Positions 25,735 to 37,262 of a DNA stretch of 64,000 nucleotides are shown piece by piece. The notes under the pieces were generated by a model, which made no database searches, was not told the DNA's origin, and saw nothing but the letters and a program-made list of their open reading frames with translations. This DNA comes from Salvelinus alpinus (lineage: Eukaryota; Chordata; Actinopteri; Salmoniformes; Salmonidae): positions 8,966,104 through 9,030,103 of the forward strand of contig NC_092092.1 in NCBI RefSeq assembly GCF_045679555.1, in the 5' to 3' direction. How positions within the stretch are numbered: the stretch's first letter is position 1; the number at the start of each line of letters is the position of its first letter. A program made the position numbers and the translations under genes.

Positions 25735-27180
25735 ACCCAATGACGCTCAGCTAACTCCTTGGTGATGGCCAATGACACGCAGCTCACTCCCTGGTGATGG
25801 CCAATGAGACGCAGCTCACTCCCTGGTGATGGCCAATGACACGCAGCTCACACCCTGGTGATGGCCAATGACGCGCAGCTCACTCCCTGGTGATGGCCAA
25901 TGACACGCAGCTCAATCCCTGGTGATGGCCAATGACACGCAGCTCACTCCCTGGTGATGGCCAATGACACGCAGCTCACTCCCTGGTGATGGCCAATGAC
26001 ATGCAGCTCACTCCCTGGTGATGGCCAATGACACGCAGCTCACTCCCTGGTGATGGCCAATGACACGCAGCTCACTCCCTGGTGATGGCCAATGACGCGC
26101 AGCTCACTCCCTGGTGATGGCCAATGACAGGCAGCTCACTCCCTGGTGATGGCCAATGACGCGCAGCTCACTCCCTGGTGATGGCCAATGACACGCAGCT
26201 CACTCCCTGGTGATGGCCAATGACGCGCAGCTCACTCCTTGGTGATGGCCAATGACGCGCAGCTCACTCCCTGGTGATGGCCAATGACACACAGCTCACT
26301 CCCTGGTGATGGCCAATGACACGCAGCTCACTCCCTGGTGATGGCCAATGACACACAGCTCACTCCCTGGTGATGGCCAATGACACGCAGCTCACTCCTT
26401 GGTGATGGCCAATGACACGCAGCTCACTCCCTGGTGATGGCAAATGACACACAGCTCACTCCCTGGTGATGGCCAATGACACGCAGCTCACTCCTTGGTG
26501 ATGGCCAATGACACGCAGCTCACTCCCTGGTGATGGCCAATGACACACAGCTCACTCCCTGGTGATGGCCAATGACACGCAGCTCACTCCTTGGTGATGG
26601 CCAATGACACGCAGCTCACTCCCTGGTGATGGCCAATGACACACAGCTCACTCCCTGGTGATGGCCAATGACACGCAGCTCACTCCTTGGTGATGGCCAA
26701 TGACACGCAGCTCACTCCTTGGTGATGGCCAATGACACGCAGCTCACTCCTTGGTGATGGCCAATGACACGCAGCTCACTCCCTGGTGATGGCCAATGAC
26801 ACGCAGCTCACTCCTTGGTGATGGCCAATGACGCTCAGCTCACTCCCTGGTGATTGCCAATGACGCTCAGCTCACTCCCTGGTGATGGCCAATGACACGC
26901 AGCTCACTCCCTGGTGATGGCCAATGACACTCAGCTCACTCCCTGGTGATGGCCAATGACACGCAGCTCACTCCTTGGTGATGGCCAATGACACGCAGCT
27001 CACTCCCTGGTGATGGCCAATGACGCTCAGCTCACTCCCTGGTGATGGCCAATGACACGCAGCTCACTCCCTGGTGATGGCCAATGACACGCAGCTCACT
27101 CCCTGGTGATGGCCAATGACACGCAGCTCACTCCCTGGTGATGGCCAATGACACGCAGCTCACTCCCTGGTGATGGCCAA
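25735..27180. repeat. 32-bp minisatellite, about 45 copies
   Basis: Unit GGTGATGGCCAATGACACGC then AGCTCACTCCCT. Variants are ACGCGC/ACGCTC/ACACAC/ACATGC and CCCTGG/CCTTGG. A roughly 128-bp, four-unit pattern recurs between 26,380 and 26,700. Each unit carries GGCCAATGA, a match to the NF-Y CCAAT consensus. Confidence 0.97.
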
Positions 27181-27189
27181 TGTGTTCCT

Positions 27190-29404
27190 GTCAAAAACAT
27201 CTCTCTGTCTCTCTCTCTTTGTAAAACAATATTTGGAAATTGATCAAGTATTTTGGTAGGCTACAGCATAGTCTTCACTTTTCAGCAGGAACCATTTGCC
27301 TTCCAAGCTGTGTTTTCCATCGGTTGTATTTGAAATATTGCAAAAGGCCTGTTTTGTCTGCATGCTGTTTTGACAGATTTGGCACGTTCCCGACTGTATG
27401 CTATTCCTTGTTATTGGGCTACACTCCACAACTAGGCTTTTTTTTTTTTTTAAGAAGCAATTGATCCTCTGTGGCTAAATTATAGGCCTTCTCATGGTGT
27501 ATATATAGGCCTTCTCTTCTGAATGATTTATTTCTGAACAGACAGTAGTAATTCTGTAATATAGGCTGATGTATTTATCAAGGGTGCTGCAGATCCTTCA
27601 GAACCCTTCGCGCGGCTATGATTCTAAGCAATAAATGATGAAGTGCAACGCTGGAGAGATGAGAGTTGCAAGCTCATGTCTATCAGAACAGAGAGGGAGA
27701 GATATCATAGAAAGTGAATCTCATTCTAGTTATGTGAGAGATACTGACACGCTTCTCACACAGACAAGGACAGGCTTTGGTCTCAAACATAGGTTACAAT
27801 GTTGCACAAACCATAAACCTGGGCCGGCTCAACCCAAATCAACTCATATAATATTAGGGCCGGGCTGAAAATGTTTTTTGTTTTTTCAAATAACGTTTTT
27901 TTGTGGGGGCAGGAGAATAAACGAAGAGGCAACTCAAATTAACTGGATGCTTTTATTATTGTTGTTGCATCGCAAAAAGTGAGAGTGAAAAATGTCATGC
28001 CATGGTAACGGATCCGGCCGAAATAGGTTCCGGAACAAAACAGTCCAAAACGGATAGATTGACAGGATCCGGCTGAAATGATGAGTTGGTGGACTGCTGT
28101 GTGAGGCGCTCAGTGTGGTGAACTGCGTCTCCTACTGGCTACCCCCGCTACTACAGGCAGGGCTGGAGCCCTCTCTACTGCTGAATCCCAAATCTACATG
28201 ATCCACCAAAATACCAAAGAAGAAATTGTCTAATTTGTGTAACGTGTCATTCCAGTCTTCAATGCAGTAGTTTAACGACGGAATTAAGCATGGAATGGAA
28301 ACAATCAGGAAGTAGTTGATTCCACTAGTTAACACAGCCACATTGTAAACATGTATGGTCTTCATTCAAGGTTAGGGTTAGGCATACATGTATCCGTGTG
28401 GTTAAGGTTAGAGCTAGATTAAACATTTAATATTTAGAAGCGAAATTGTAGAAATGTGCGGGATTTAGGACTTTGTGGCTGTGGTAACTAGTGACGACAG
28501 AAGTAGTGGATACTATATTACCCAGGGTCCCCTTTGCGTGTCTACATACACTTTATAGAAACAATTTTTGATTATTTGCCGTAATTCCACCAAAAACACT
28601 TACATATAAAGCGACAAGAATATGGTCGTGAAAACCTTATCTATGCGTCTCTGACCAGACCATATAATTGGGCACAACAATATTTATCCATAACCGTTAT
28701 CGAGATTGATAGTGCTGTGAATCTGGTTGGTGTCAATCCCTTCAAACATCAGTACGCTCTGGTTTCTCTTCAGATCGCATAAATCTTTCGCCTTTTACTA
28801 AAGATTTCCGTGGAGAGGAACATTATGAGTATCAACTAATTTTTTGATGCCCGGTCTTACGGCTGGGCTTCCTACACTTGTTGAAAGTAAAATTAATTTA
28901 GTACATATTTGAGTGGAAGTGTCCAGTTTGAAACCTCTATTTTGCCTGCCTTTTAGACCTATGCAGCATTGATACAGTATCTTGGGAGGAAAATAGAGGG
29001 AGTGCTCAAAGAGTACCTCTAGTTTCCAAACTCACAGTGTACGAGGCAAGAGGATCGTTCTGCAGCCTATCAGTTTAAATCCATCCAGTTTTTTAAATAT
29101 TGGATATACATACTGCACAGTACATCATTTTCTGTACTTTGTGTCGCTTGTAAAGGGAGTTTGGGGTTCATTCTACTCGGGAGCACTTTTTTTGCAGCCC
29201 TGATAGTGGCCCATCAGCTTAAATCCAATCTGTTTTTCCATATTGGACATACTTAGTACACACTTTTATGTACGTTGTGTCACAGTAAAAGGGTGTCCAT
29301 TCTACTCAGGAGCACTTCAGCTTTCCAAATCCACAGATTTTTACAGCGTCTCTGCTCATTTGGCGGTCCTTAAAATCCTCTGAAATGAAGTATGTTTTTC
29401 ATAT
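27190..29404. other. no recognisable gene; about 2.2 kb
   Basis: No exon, RNA gene or catalogued repeat was recognised. Minor items are a T run at 27,439-27,452, paired GGATCCGGC motifs near 28,011 and 28,066, and GGTTAGGGTTAGG at 28,370, which is too short to be telomeric. Confidence 0.45.
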
Positions 29405-29600
29405 TGTATACAGAGCCTTCAGAAAGTATTTACACCCATTGACTTTTTCCACATTTTGTTGTGTTACAGCCTGAATATTTAAAATGGATAAAATTGAGAT
29501 ATTGTGTCACTGACCTACACACAATACCCCATAATGTCAAAGTGGAATTGTGTTTTTAGAAATGTTTACAAATGCTCCTCTGGGTGTAAACTCTGTGTAT
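29405..29600. mobile_element. Tc1/mariner-like terminal fragment
   Basis: CAGAGCCTTCAGAAAGTATT, TCCACATTTTGTTGTGTTAC and CACACAATACCCCATAATGT in this order are the signature of the terminal inverted repeat and subterminal region of a widespread salmonid Tc1-like transposon. The transposase is absent. Confidence 0.75.
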
Positions 29601-29784
29601 TTCTTAACTACAAGTGCTTCTGAGTAGAATGGACCCCCTTTGACAACGTACTATCAGTATGGTGCAATATGTATATTCAATATGGAAAAACTAGTTGATT
29701 TAAATTGATGGGCCACTCTATAAGGGCCAAATGATGTAAATCCTGTATGTAAATCCATGAAATTACATTTAGTGTGATATGTTA

Positions 29785-30440
29785 AGTTTTCTATTTTATT
29801 TAACCTTTATTTAACTAGGCAAGTCAGTTAAGAGCAAATTCTTATTTACAATGACGGCCTACCAAAAGGCCGGGGGCCTGGGATAAAAAAATTAAAATAA
29901 ATACAATATACATATAGGACAAAACACACATCACAACAAGAGAGACAACACTACATAAAGAGAGACCTAAGACAACAGCATAGCAAGGCAGGAACACATG
30001 ACAACACAGCATGGTAGCAGAACTAAACATGACACAAACATTATTGGGCATGGACAACAGCACAAAGGGCAAGAAGGTAGACACACAAATACATCACACA
30101 AAGCAGCCACAACTGTCAGTGAGTGTCCATGATTGCGTCTTTGAATGAAGAGATTGAGATAAAACTGTCCAGTTTGAGTGTTTGTTGCAGCTCGTTCCAG
30201 TCGCTAGCTGCAGCGAACTGAAAAGAGGAGCGACCCAGGGAAGTGTGTGCTTTGGGGACCTTTAACAGAATGTGACTGGCAGAACGGGTGTTGTATGTGG
30301 AGGATGATGGCTGCAGTAGATATCTCAGATAGGGGGAGTGAGGCCTAAGAAGGTTTTATAAATAAGCATCAACCAGTGGGACTTGCGACGGGTATAGAGA
30401 TGACCAGTTTACAGAGGAGTATAGAGTGCAGTGATGTGTG
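29785..30440 (-). mobile_element. RSg-1-like LINE 3' end (C-terminal ORF2 and tail)
   Basis: On the minus strand this runs from an ORF2 C-terminal region (compare TLKLDSFISIASFKD-type reading near 30,150) through the 3' UTR to a tail containing GTCATTGTAAATAAGAATTT. That tail is shared with the HpaI SINE at 21.8 kb. Homologous sequence lies at 53,234-53,905, where the C-terminal ORF2 reading is longer. The SINE-LINE tail sharing is known for HpaI and RSg-1; the assignment here is by motif. Confidence 0.72.
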
Positions 30441-30768
30441 GCAAATCTGATGGCCAAATGACAAAAAACATCTAAGTTATTTATTAATTTGAATTACAAC
30501 TCGTATATGTTTCGAATTTGCGAACGCGTATGATATGTTACGAATTCTAATTTGTTGTGGCTAACGTTAGCTAGGTGACTAAAGCTACCGTTAGCTACCT
30601 GGCTAACATTAGCTAGGCTATGGGTAAGGGTTAGCTAACATGTTAAGTAGTTGAAAAGTAGCTCAAAAATAGCAAGTGCAGTAGTTGAAAAGTGTCTAAA
30701 AAGCTAAACAAAAAAAGTTGTCCACGATGAGATTTGAACACACAATACAGTAGGTGGTGGGGACGATG

Positions 30769-30896
30769 GTGTCCTTCGCCCCCGCCTGTCGGGCACAGTT
30801 TTCTCCGGTGGTACTAACTAACTAGCAAGCCAGCACACGGTGTCGCTAACTAACGACGGTGAGGGCAGGTGTTCAGCTGGCGGTAGCGAAAGACAC
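30769..30896. repeat. imperfect inverted repeat
   Basis: GTGTCCTTCGCCCCCGCC at the left and GGCGGTAGCGAAAGACAC at the right are inverted with about 15 of 18 matches, spanning 128 bp. Function unknown. Confidence 0.45.
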
Positions 30897-30899
30897 TGT

Positions 30900-31943
30900 C
30901 TACTGGTGTCGCTCCTGCTAGCGAGCAAGGAGTACTCCGGTAGGCGGAGGCAATAAACTCAGATAATATTTTTTATTTTCATTTTTGACCCACATTCAAA
31001 AGTGTCACACACGCGTGAAGATGACGTGCTCGACGCGGTTCCTGAATGAAAGAACCAATGGGAAGCTCGACGGGGGGCGTCCCTGCAACGCATGAATACC
31101 CACATGCAGGAACAGGAGTCGCACTATTGTCTTTCACTGCGACACAACCGACAGATCATCTTAGATGGGTGTATGAGCGCACACACAAAAAAACATTGTT
31201 TATCATTTAGGCTTAAACAAATAAAGATAAAGCAAATACATGGCATAATATATTTTAGAAATACTTTAAATTGTTCTTTGTATGATAACTAGTATAAAAT
31301 ATACCGATAAATGTTTCAATAATTTTCGCCCTAATTATTCATTTACAAAGAATACAGGACATGGCTTTAATTCTGAAGGATTCCCCCCCAAAAAACGTGA
31401 CCCAGAAGTACTTAGTTATTATTTTCCGCTTCACATAGGTGGGGCTATTTTGGTTTGTTTACGTAAGTAGCGAAAACTCTTGTTAGCGGCTAACTAGCTC
31501 ATTTATAACTAGCCTCCTAGCATGATTGTGCCCTTAACTACTATCGTAGCTACATACAGTAGCTAACAATTTAAAAGACGACCAGCTAGTTTTTACTATT
31601 TGTATCTACGCGCTTTACATACTATTAAGCCTTATTTCTTATATCTAACACTCATACAGTCCACTCGTCTAGTATTGCTAGTTAACTAACATCAACGGTA
31701 GCTAGCTAACCTTAGTATGTAACTATAACTAGTTAAGTTAACTAGCTAATGTATGACCGGGTTATCGATCCTTGGCCACAGCTCGGTTGTACTTTTTCTC
31801 ATGTTGCATGTCAAACATACCCAGGTATACGAACGTTGTAACGTTTAATATATAATAAGCCTAGTTAGCTAGCTTATTAGCCTAGCCAGCTAAATCGTTG
31901 ACCCATTATTTAGCCAGTTTTGGAGAGCGTCCCGACCTTATTC
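30900..31943. other. abca5 upstream region
   Basis: About 1 kb ahead of the first abca5 coding exon. It is rich in GCTAGCTAACGTTA-like segments. No TATA box or clear CpG island was recognised, and the transcription start cannot be placed. Confidence 0.4.
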
Positions 31944-31976
31944 ATGACCCAGACAGTTGAAACAATGTGCTGGTAG
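31944..31976 (+). promoter_or_regulatory. possible upstream ORF ahead of abca5
   Basis: Two in-frame ATGs (31,944 and 31,965) share a TAG stop at 31,974-31,976, only 14 bp before the abca5 ATG and out of frame with it. If transcribed as 5' UTR, they would form a 10-codon and a 3-codon upstream ORF. The transcript start is unknown. Confidence 0.4.
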
Positions 31977-31990
31977 CTAGTAACGTTAGT

Positions 31991-34900
31991 ATGCAGCCCA
32001 TTATACACAGAAGAGATGCCGAAGTGTGGCATCAAACGAGAAGCCTGTTTTACAAGAATCTACTCATCAAATGGAGGACAAAAAAACAAAGCCTACAGGT
32101 TGGTAATTTGCAGCACCTTGTGCTTTGTCTGATTTTTAACAACATTAGGTCCGTATTAAGCCTAGTCTATGACAAAAAATAACTTTCAATTGAGATTCCC
32201 CATTGAGTTAGATGTTTTGTTGTTGTCCAGGACTAGCTTTAATATGCGTCCGGGACCTTTATGTTTTGCGTCTGAGAAAAGTAGCTAGCTGTATAGCTAA
32301 CTAGCCAACTCATCTGTATCTAACCAGTGGTGCCCGCATATTTTCCTGCTGACAGGAGAACGCTAATACGAAAGTATTGTACACACCACCCTTTGGGCTA
32401 TCCCCATTAGTACTATTAGTGATAGTTCGGTAATAGTACTACAGCCTGCTGAATGCTGCTTTGTTTGTGGCTATAGTCTACCTGCACCACTCAATCAGGT
32501 CCACCCTACTCCCCTAGGGCCATGATTACACTGTCATGGTCAGTCACATGTACTTTCTTGTGCATGGTTATTACTAGGAAATCATTTATCTTGTTTTATC
32601 TACCTCTAGAGCCGTTTGTCATTAGCATTTTATCCTACCCCACCTGCCAACAAGCTTCTGTCAACTTATTGTGACTAGTGAAAATATGACTGCCTTCTGC
32701 TTTGAAGCTCAGCAAGTCTCCACGATTCTTTCTTTCTTTGATTTAGATTTTTTTTTTATCCTGCTTTGTATGGCCATGCATTTTTCATTTTGATTAAGTT
32801 GATCTAATGCATTATTAATGTATGTGTCTCTTCATATTTTCCTCCAGGGGTAGCTAGTGTTTGAGAGGGGCCTCCTGGAAGTTAAAGTAGCTGTTTAAAG
32901 CAGCTAGTGGTGAATAACTTGGGTTGTTTTCCAAATGGCACCCTGTTTCCTTTGTAGTGCACAACTTTTTACCAAAACCCCATTAATCATGGTCAAAGGC
33001 TATTTTGGGAATAGGGTGCCATTTGGGACGAACCTAGCACTTAGAGCTCCTACTGTACTTGTATTGTCAAAATGAAGTGGTCGATAGGCTTGTATCCATA
33101 TTGTCATACCTTCATACAGACCTTGTGCCATCCCAGGACATTCGCTAATACCGGGGCACTGAACACAAGGGGCTAGCTAATTAAAAAAAACTTCAAAATA
33201 GATCGTTTCAATGCTTTTGCCTGTATTGAAAAACCATCCCGTGGCTTTTTCCAAATTCCCCGGTATACAGTATAGACTAGGCTTTTTAATCCTGCCCGCC
33301 GGTCATCATCCGTCTTGGGCTGGCTGCAATACTTTTAGATGTTATTAATACGCAACCAAATAAATGAAGCATGTTATGTAGTGTTCCAGGTCTCTGTGCC
33401 AGGCCTGTCAGGGAGCAGAGCATCAATGCCAGTTTAGCTCTAATAATTATCCTTTGACGAAGATGTGTTTATCAAACGTGTCCTTTTTTGGGGGGGATAT
33501 AACTGTTCATTACAGATTTATAAACTAACGATAAGCAAGTAATTCACTGCTCTTAAATTACTTAATACCCCCTTCACAGGGTGTGCTTTTTACTCCCAAG
33601 AAACCTTGTTTTAATATGGACCTGATAGAGGTTAAGGCCCTGTGAAAGACTAGCAAAGTGTCCAAGGGGTACATCAAGCTGCCTCACGCTACAGAAACAG
33701 GATATAGGCTCCTGCTCCTGTGAGCCATTCTGGCTTGCAACAGTCAAGGCTCATGCCAGGCTACTACTTACCTAATAGGCATATGACTAGGTATGTCATA
33801 GGAGCGGCTAACACATATTTTTTTAATCCTTTGCTGTTTGAAAGATACGCCAACCTCCAGCCGAGGGCTTGACATGCCAAACACTCTAATTTAGGGTTTC
33901 AATTCATCTCGCTGCTCCCCAAGGTCAGTCTGTCATAAATCAGGGTTGTTTAATAACACTGCTGGTTTGTCGCCGACCTTGATGGGAGGGAGAATTTGAG
34001 ACCTTGGACAAGCTGCAGACAGTGGGCTTGTTCGACATTGCAGCCGACAGCGTAAGCGACTACCGACTGACTCATTTACAAATCACCTCTCATCATAAGT
34101 AACTACTCAGTCATTACTGAATTGTAGATCAGTCAGCCAATCACAATGCATTACAGATTTGATCCGCTCAAATATGGTCATCTAGTGGTTATGTGGTAAT
34201 GGGGGAGGAGTAGTGAGTTTGGGGTGGAGATGTTATTAGGATGTTTACGGTAGTGTCACTGTGCTGTTTATTAGAATGACGTGGCAATATCTATTAGAAT
34301 GACGTGGCGATATCTATTAGAATGACGTGGCGATATCTATTAGAATGACGTGGCGATATCTATTAGAATGACGTGGCGATATCTATTAGAATGACGTGGC
34401 GATATCTATTAGAATGACGTGGCGATATCTATTAGAATGACGTGGCGATATCTATTAGAATGACGTGGCGATATCTATTAGAATGACGTGGCGATATCTA
34501 TTAGAATGACGTGGCGATATCTATTAGAATGACGTGGCGATATCTATTAGAATGACGTGGCGATATCTATTAGAATGACGTGGCGATATCTATTAGAATG
34601 ACGTGGCGATATCTATTAGAATGACGTGGCGATATCTATTAGAATGACGTGGCGATATCTATTAGAATGACGTGGCGATATCTATTAGAATGACGTGGCG
34701 ATATCTATTAGAATGACGTGGCGATATCTATTAGAATGACGTGGCGATATCTATTAGAATGACGTGGCGATATCTATTAGAATGACGTGGCGATATCTAT
34801 TAGAATGACGTGGCGATATCTATTAGAATGACGTGGCGATATCTATTAGAATGACGTGGCGATATCTATTAGAATGACGTGGCGATATCTATTAGAATGA

Positions 34901-36933
34901 CGTGGCGATATCTAGTAGAATGACGTGGCGATATCTATTAGAATGACGTGGCGATATCTATTAGAATGACGTGGCGATATCTATTAGAATGACGTGGCGA
35001 TATCTATTAGAATGACGTGGCGATATCTATTAGAATGACGTGGCGATATCTATTAGAATATCCCCACGTTTTAATTTGACCTCAGTCTTGTGAATTTCCG
35101 TCTAGGCCGGGTTACTGTAAAGTGCTGATATTAAAGGGCTTTATACATTTTTTGATTTAATAGATTCCCTTTATCCCTTTGCTTGATTCATTTAGTGAGT
35201 GGTTGGTTGATTGGTTGCCCTTCCAGGAGTTGATTTGATTTATTGATTGATTGATTTGATTGGCGCCTTTTCTGCTCCAGGAGTTGATCCTGCTGCTGCT
35301 CTGCCTGCTGTTTCTGATCAGCATCCTGAACCCCCATGTCTACTATGGAGGTATCAGTACTATGGAGCTGGACACGGTACACTACTCCGTCCTCAACGTC
35401 CTGGGATACACCCCCGTCAACAATGCCACCAATCACATCATGGAGCAAATGGCCCAGGAAATGAGTAAGTAGCAGGATGGACATGAAGTGTGAAAAATGA
35501 TCATATAAGAGATATTGCATTGGATTTGTGGCATAAATGTGAAAAAGTTAGCATTTGGAGACCGTGACCAGGTAAACAAAAACCTAAGGCATGGATTGCA
35601 CCCTCCCTGTCTCTTTATGGATTTAAAAACATTGCATTGCTCTGGGTTAAGTATTGACTGGAGTCTGGAGTGAAATTCGCTGTGGCCGACTCTGACTGAC
35701 TCCGTTTGGGTATGCAGACCCCACTGCTGCCCCTCATGAAGAGTTCAGATCTTTATTGCAGCCCCCAACAGAGTTGCCCATCCCTGGTTTACTGTCTTGG
35801 TGGCTTTACATGTGTATGCGTCCCAACGGCACCCTATTCCCTATATAGTGCACTACGTTTCAACAGTGCACTAACGGAAATAGTGTTCCATTTGGGTTGC
35901 AGACGGTGTCTTTACGTCTGCCTTGATTCTTGTGGTTTCTTCACTGTAGACATGCCGGGCCGTCGGGAGAGTTTCTCTAGTGAAGAGGATCTGGAGAATG
36001 CCAGTCTGTATGAGCCATCAGGCTACATCGGGGTGGTCTTCATAGGAAGCATACCCACCTCTTACAGACTGCGCTTCCCTCACCACCGGCTGCCCATACC
36101 CACCTCTTACAGACTGCGCTTCCCTCACCACCGGCTGCCCATACCCACCTCTTACAGACTGCGCTTCCCTCACCACCGGCTGCCCATACCCACCTCTTAC
36201 AGACTGCGCTTCCCTCACCACCGGCTGCCCATACCCACCTCTTACAGACTGCGCTTCCCTCACCACCGGCTGCCCATACCCACCTCTTACAGACTGCGCT
36301 TCCCTCACCACCGGCTGCCCATACCCACCTCTTACAGACTGCGCTTCCCTCACCACCGGCTGCCCATACCCACCTCTTACAGACTGCGCTTCCCTCACCA
36401 CCGGCTGCCCATACCCACCTCTTACAGACTGCGCTTCCCTCACGACCGGCTGCCCATACCCACCTCTTACAGACTGCGCTTCCCTCACCACCGGCTGCCC
36501 ATACCCACCTCTTACAGACTGCGCTTCCCTCACCACCGGCTGCCCATACCCACCTCTTACAGACTGCGCTTCCCTCACCACCGGCTGCCCATACCCACCT
36601 CTTACAGACTGCGCTTCCCTCACGACCGGCTGCCCATACCCACCTCTTACAGACTGCGCTTCCCTCACCACCGGCTGCCCATACCCACCTCTTACAGACT
36701 GCGCTTCCCTCACCACCGGCTGCCCATACCCACCTCTTACGGACTGCGCTTCCCTCACCACCGGCTGCCCATACCCACCTCTTACAGACTGCGCTTCCCT
36801 CACCACCGGCTGCCCATACCCACCTCTTACAGACTGCGCTTCCCTCACGACCGGCTGCCCATACCCACCTCTTACAGACTGCGCTTCCCTCACCACCGGC
36901 TGCCCATGCCCAGCGACTACACTCAGAACATCG
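31991..36933 (+). CDS. abca5: ABCA-family transporter, abca5-like; first three coding exons only
   Basis: Three exons join in phase: 31,991-32,098 (108 nt, phase 0), 35,281-35,464 (184 nt, ends A|GTAAGT) and 35,950-36,933 (984 nt, ends ATCG|GTAAGA). All introns are GT-AG. Exon 1 encodes a cytoplasmic start (EVWHQTRSLFYKNLLIKWRT) that matches the VWRQTR...KNYLIK.RTKK start of ABCA5. Exon 2 encodes the first membrane segment (LILLLLCLLFLISIL) and LGYTPV, also seen in ABCA5. Exon 3 enters the large luminal loop (GYIGVVF). ABCA5 is a full-length lipid transporter of lysosomal and endosomal membranes with two nucleotide-binding domains. None of the later exons was recognised in the following 27 kb, so the gene is truncated here or resumes beyond. 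Exon 3 contains a 19-copy, 45-bp in-frame repeat. The start is the first ATG in frame with the homology. ABCA6/8/9/10-type identity is less likely. Confidence 0.78.
32931..33030. mobile_element. palindromic salmonid MITE-like repeat in abca5 intron 1
   Basis: CCAAATGGCACCCTGTTTCC at the left and GGAATAGGGTGCCATTTGGG at the right are well-preserved inverted arms. Confidence 0.85.
33040..34260. other. abca5 intron 1, no other feature seen
   Basis: About 1.2 kb of intronic sequence between the palindromic repeat and the 23-bp array. No exon with matching phase was recognised. Confidence 0.5.
34268..35059. repeat. 23-bp minisatellite in abca5 intron 1, about 34 copies
   Basis: Unit TCTATTAGAATGACGTGGCG plus ATA. 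The array is strikingly homogeneous: only the first unit (GTGGCAATAT) and one unit near 34,913 (CTAGTAGAATG) differ. Every unit carries TGACGTGG, matching the ATF6/UPRE consensus TGACGTG(G/A). It ends about 220 bp before exon 2. Confidence 0.97.
35819..35902. mobile_element. palindromic salmonid MITE-like repeat in abca5 intron 2
   Basis: CGTCCCAACGGCACCCTATT at the left and ATAGTGTTCCATTTGGGTTG at the right. It lies about 48 bp before the exon 3 acceptor. Confidence 0.8.
36054..36908 (+). repeat. abca5: 45-bp coding minisatellite in abca5 exon 3, exactly 19 copies
   Basis: Unit CCCACCTCTTACAGACTGCG continues CTTCCCTCACCACCGGCTGC then CCATA. It is 45 bp (15 codons) and reads PTSYRLRFPHHRLPI. 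The 855 bp keep frame throughout. Only a few variants occur: CACGAC (HD for HH) in units near 36,441, 36,621 and 36,846, TCTTACGG (Gly for Arg) near 36,738, and the last unit ends ATG. Related transporters have one such segment at this position (pattern SYELRF...), so the array adds about 270 residues to the first luminal loop. Confidence 0.93.
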
Positions 36934-37256
36934 GTAAGAGATTATTTAAATATTGGTGTAGGCGAAATAAAGATCTTGTTTTTTGAGCAAGATTTGTGTC
37001 CCTTCCTTATGTCCATTGGTGAGGGAGTAATATTACCCTGCTCTCTGTACAATCAGGTTATCCTCAATACTATAGAATCCTTCCTCTGTGGAAGAATTGG
37101 ATGTTTGATCACTGCAAGATGATTATAATCTCCAATATGTGAGTTATAAAATAACAGGCTCTCCCGCCCTCTGTCTCCTTCGCCCTCTGTCTCTCTGTCT
37201 GCACTACAAAATTTACACAAACGTTGTGTGTTGTCTAGTCTATATAAATTCTGCTG

Positions 37257-37262
37257 TTTATT
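37257..37262 (-). terminator. poly(A) signal of protease gene A
   Basis: AATAAA on the minus strand, about 640 bp after the stop codon. The same signal is conserved in copy B. Confidence 0.55.

Noticed and set aside
28366-28400. Interstitial telomere repeat
   Set aside because: Only two TTAGGG-like units are present.
34268-35059. CRISPR-like array
   Set aside because: The 23-bp units are contiguous with no spacers, and the genome is a vertebrate.
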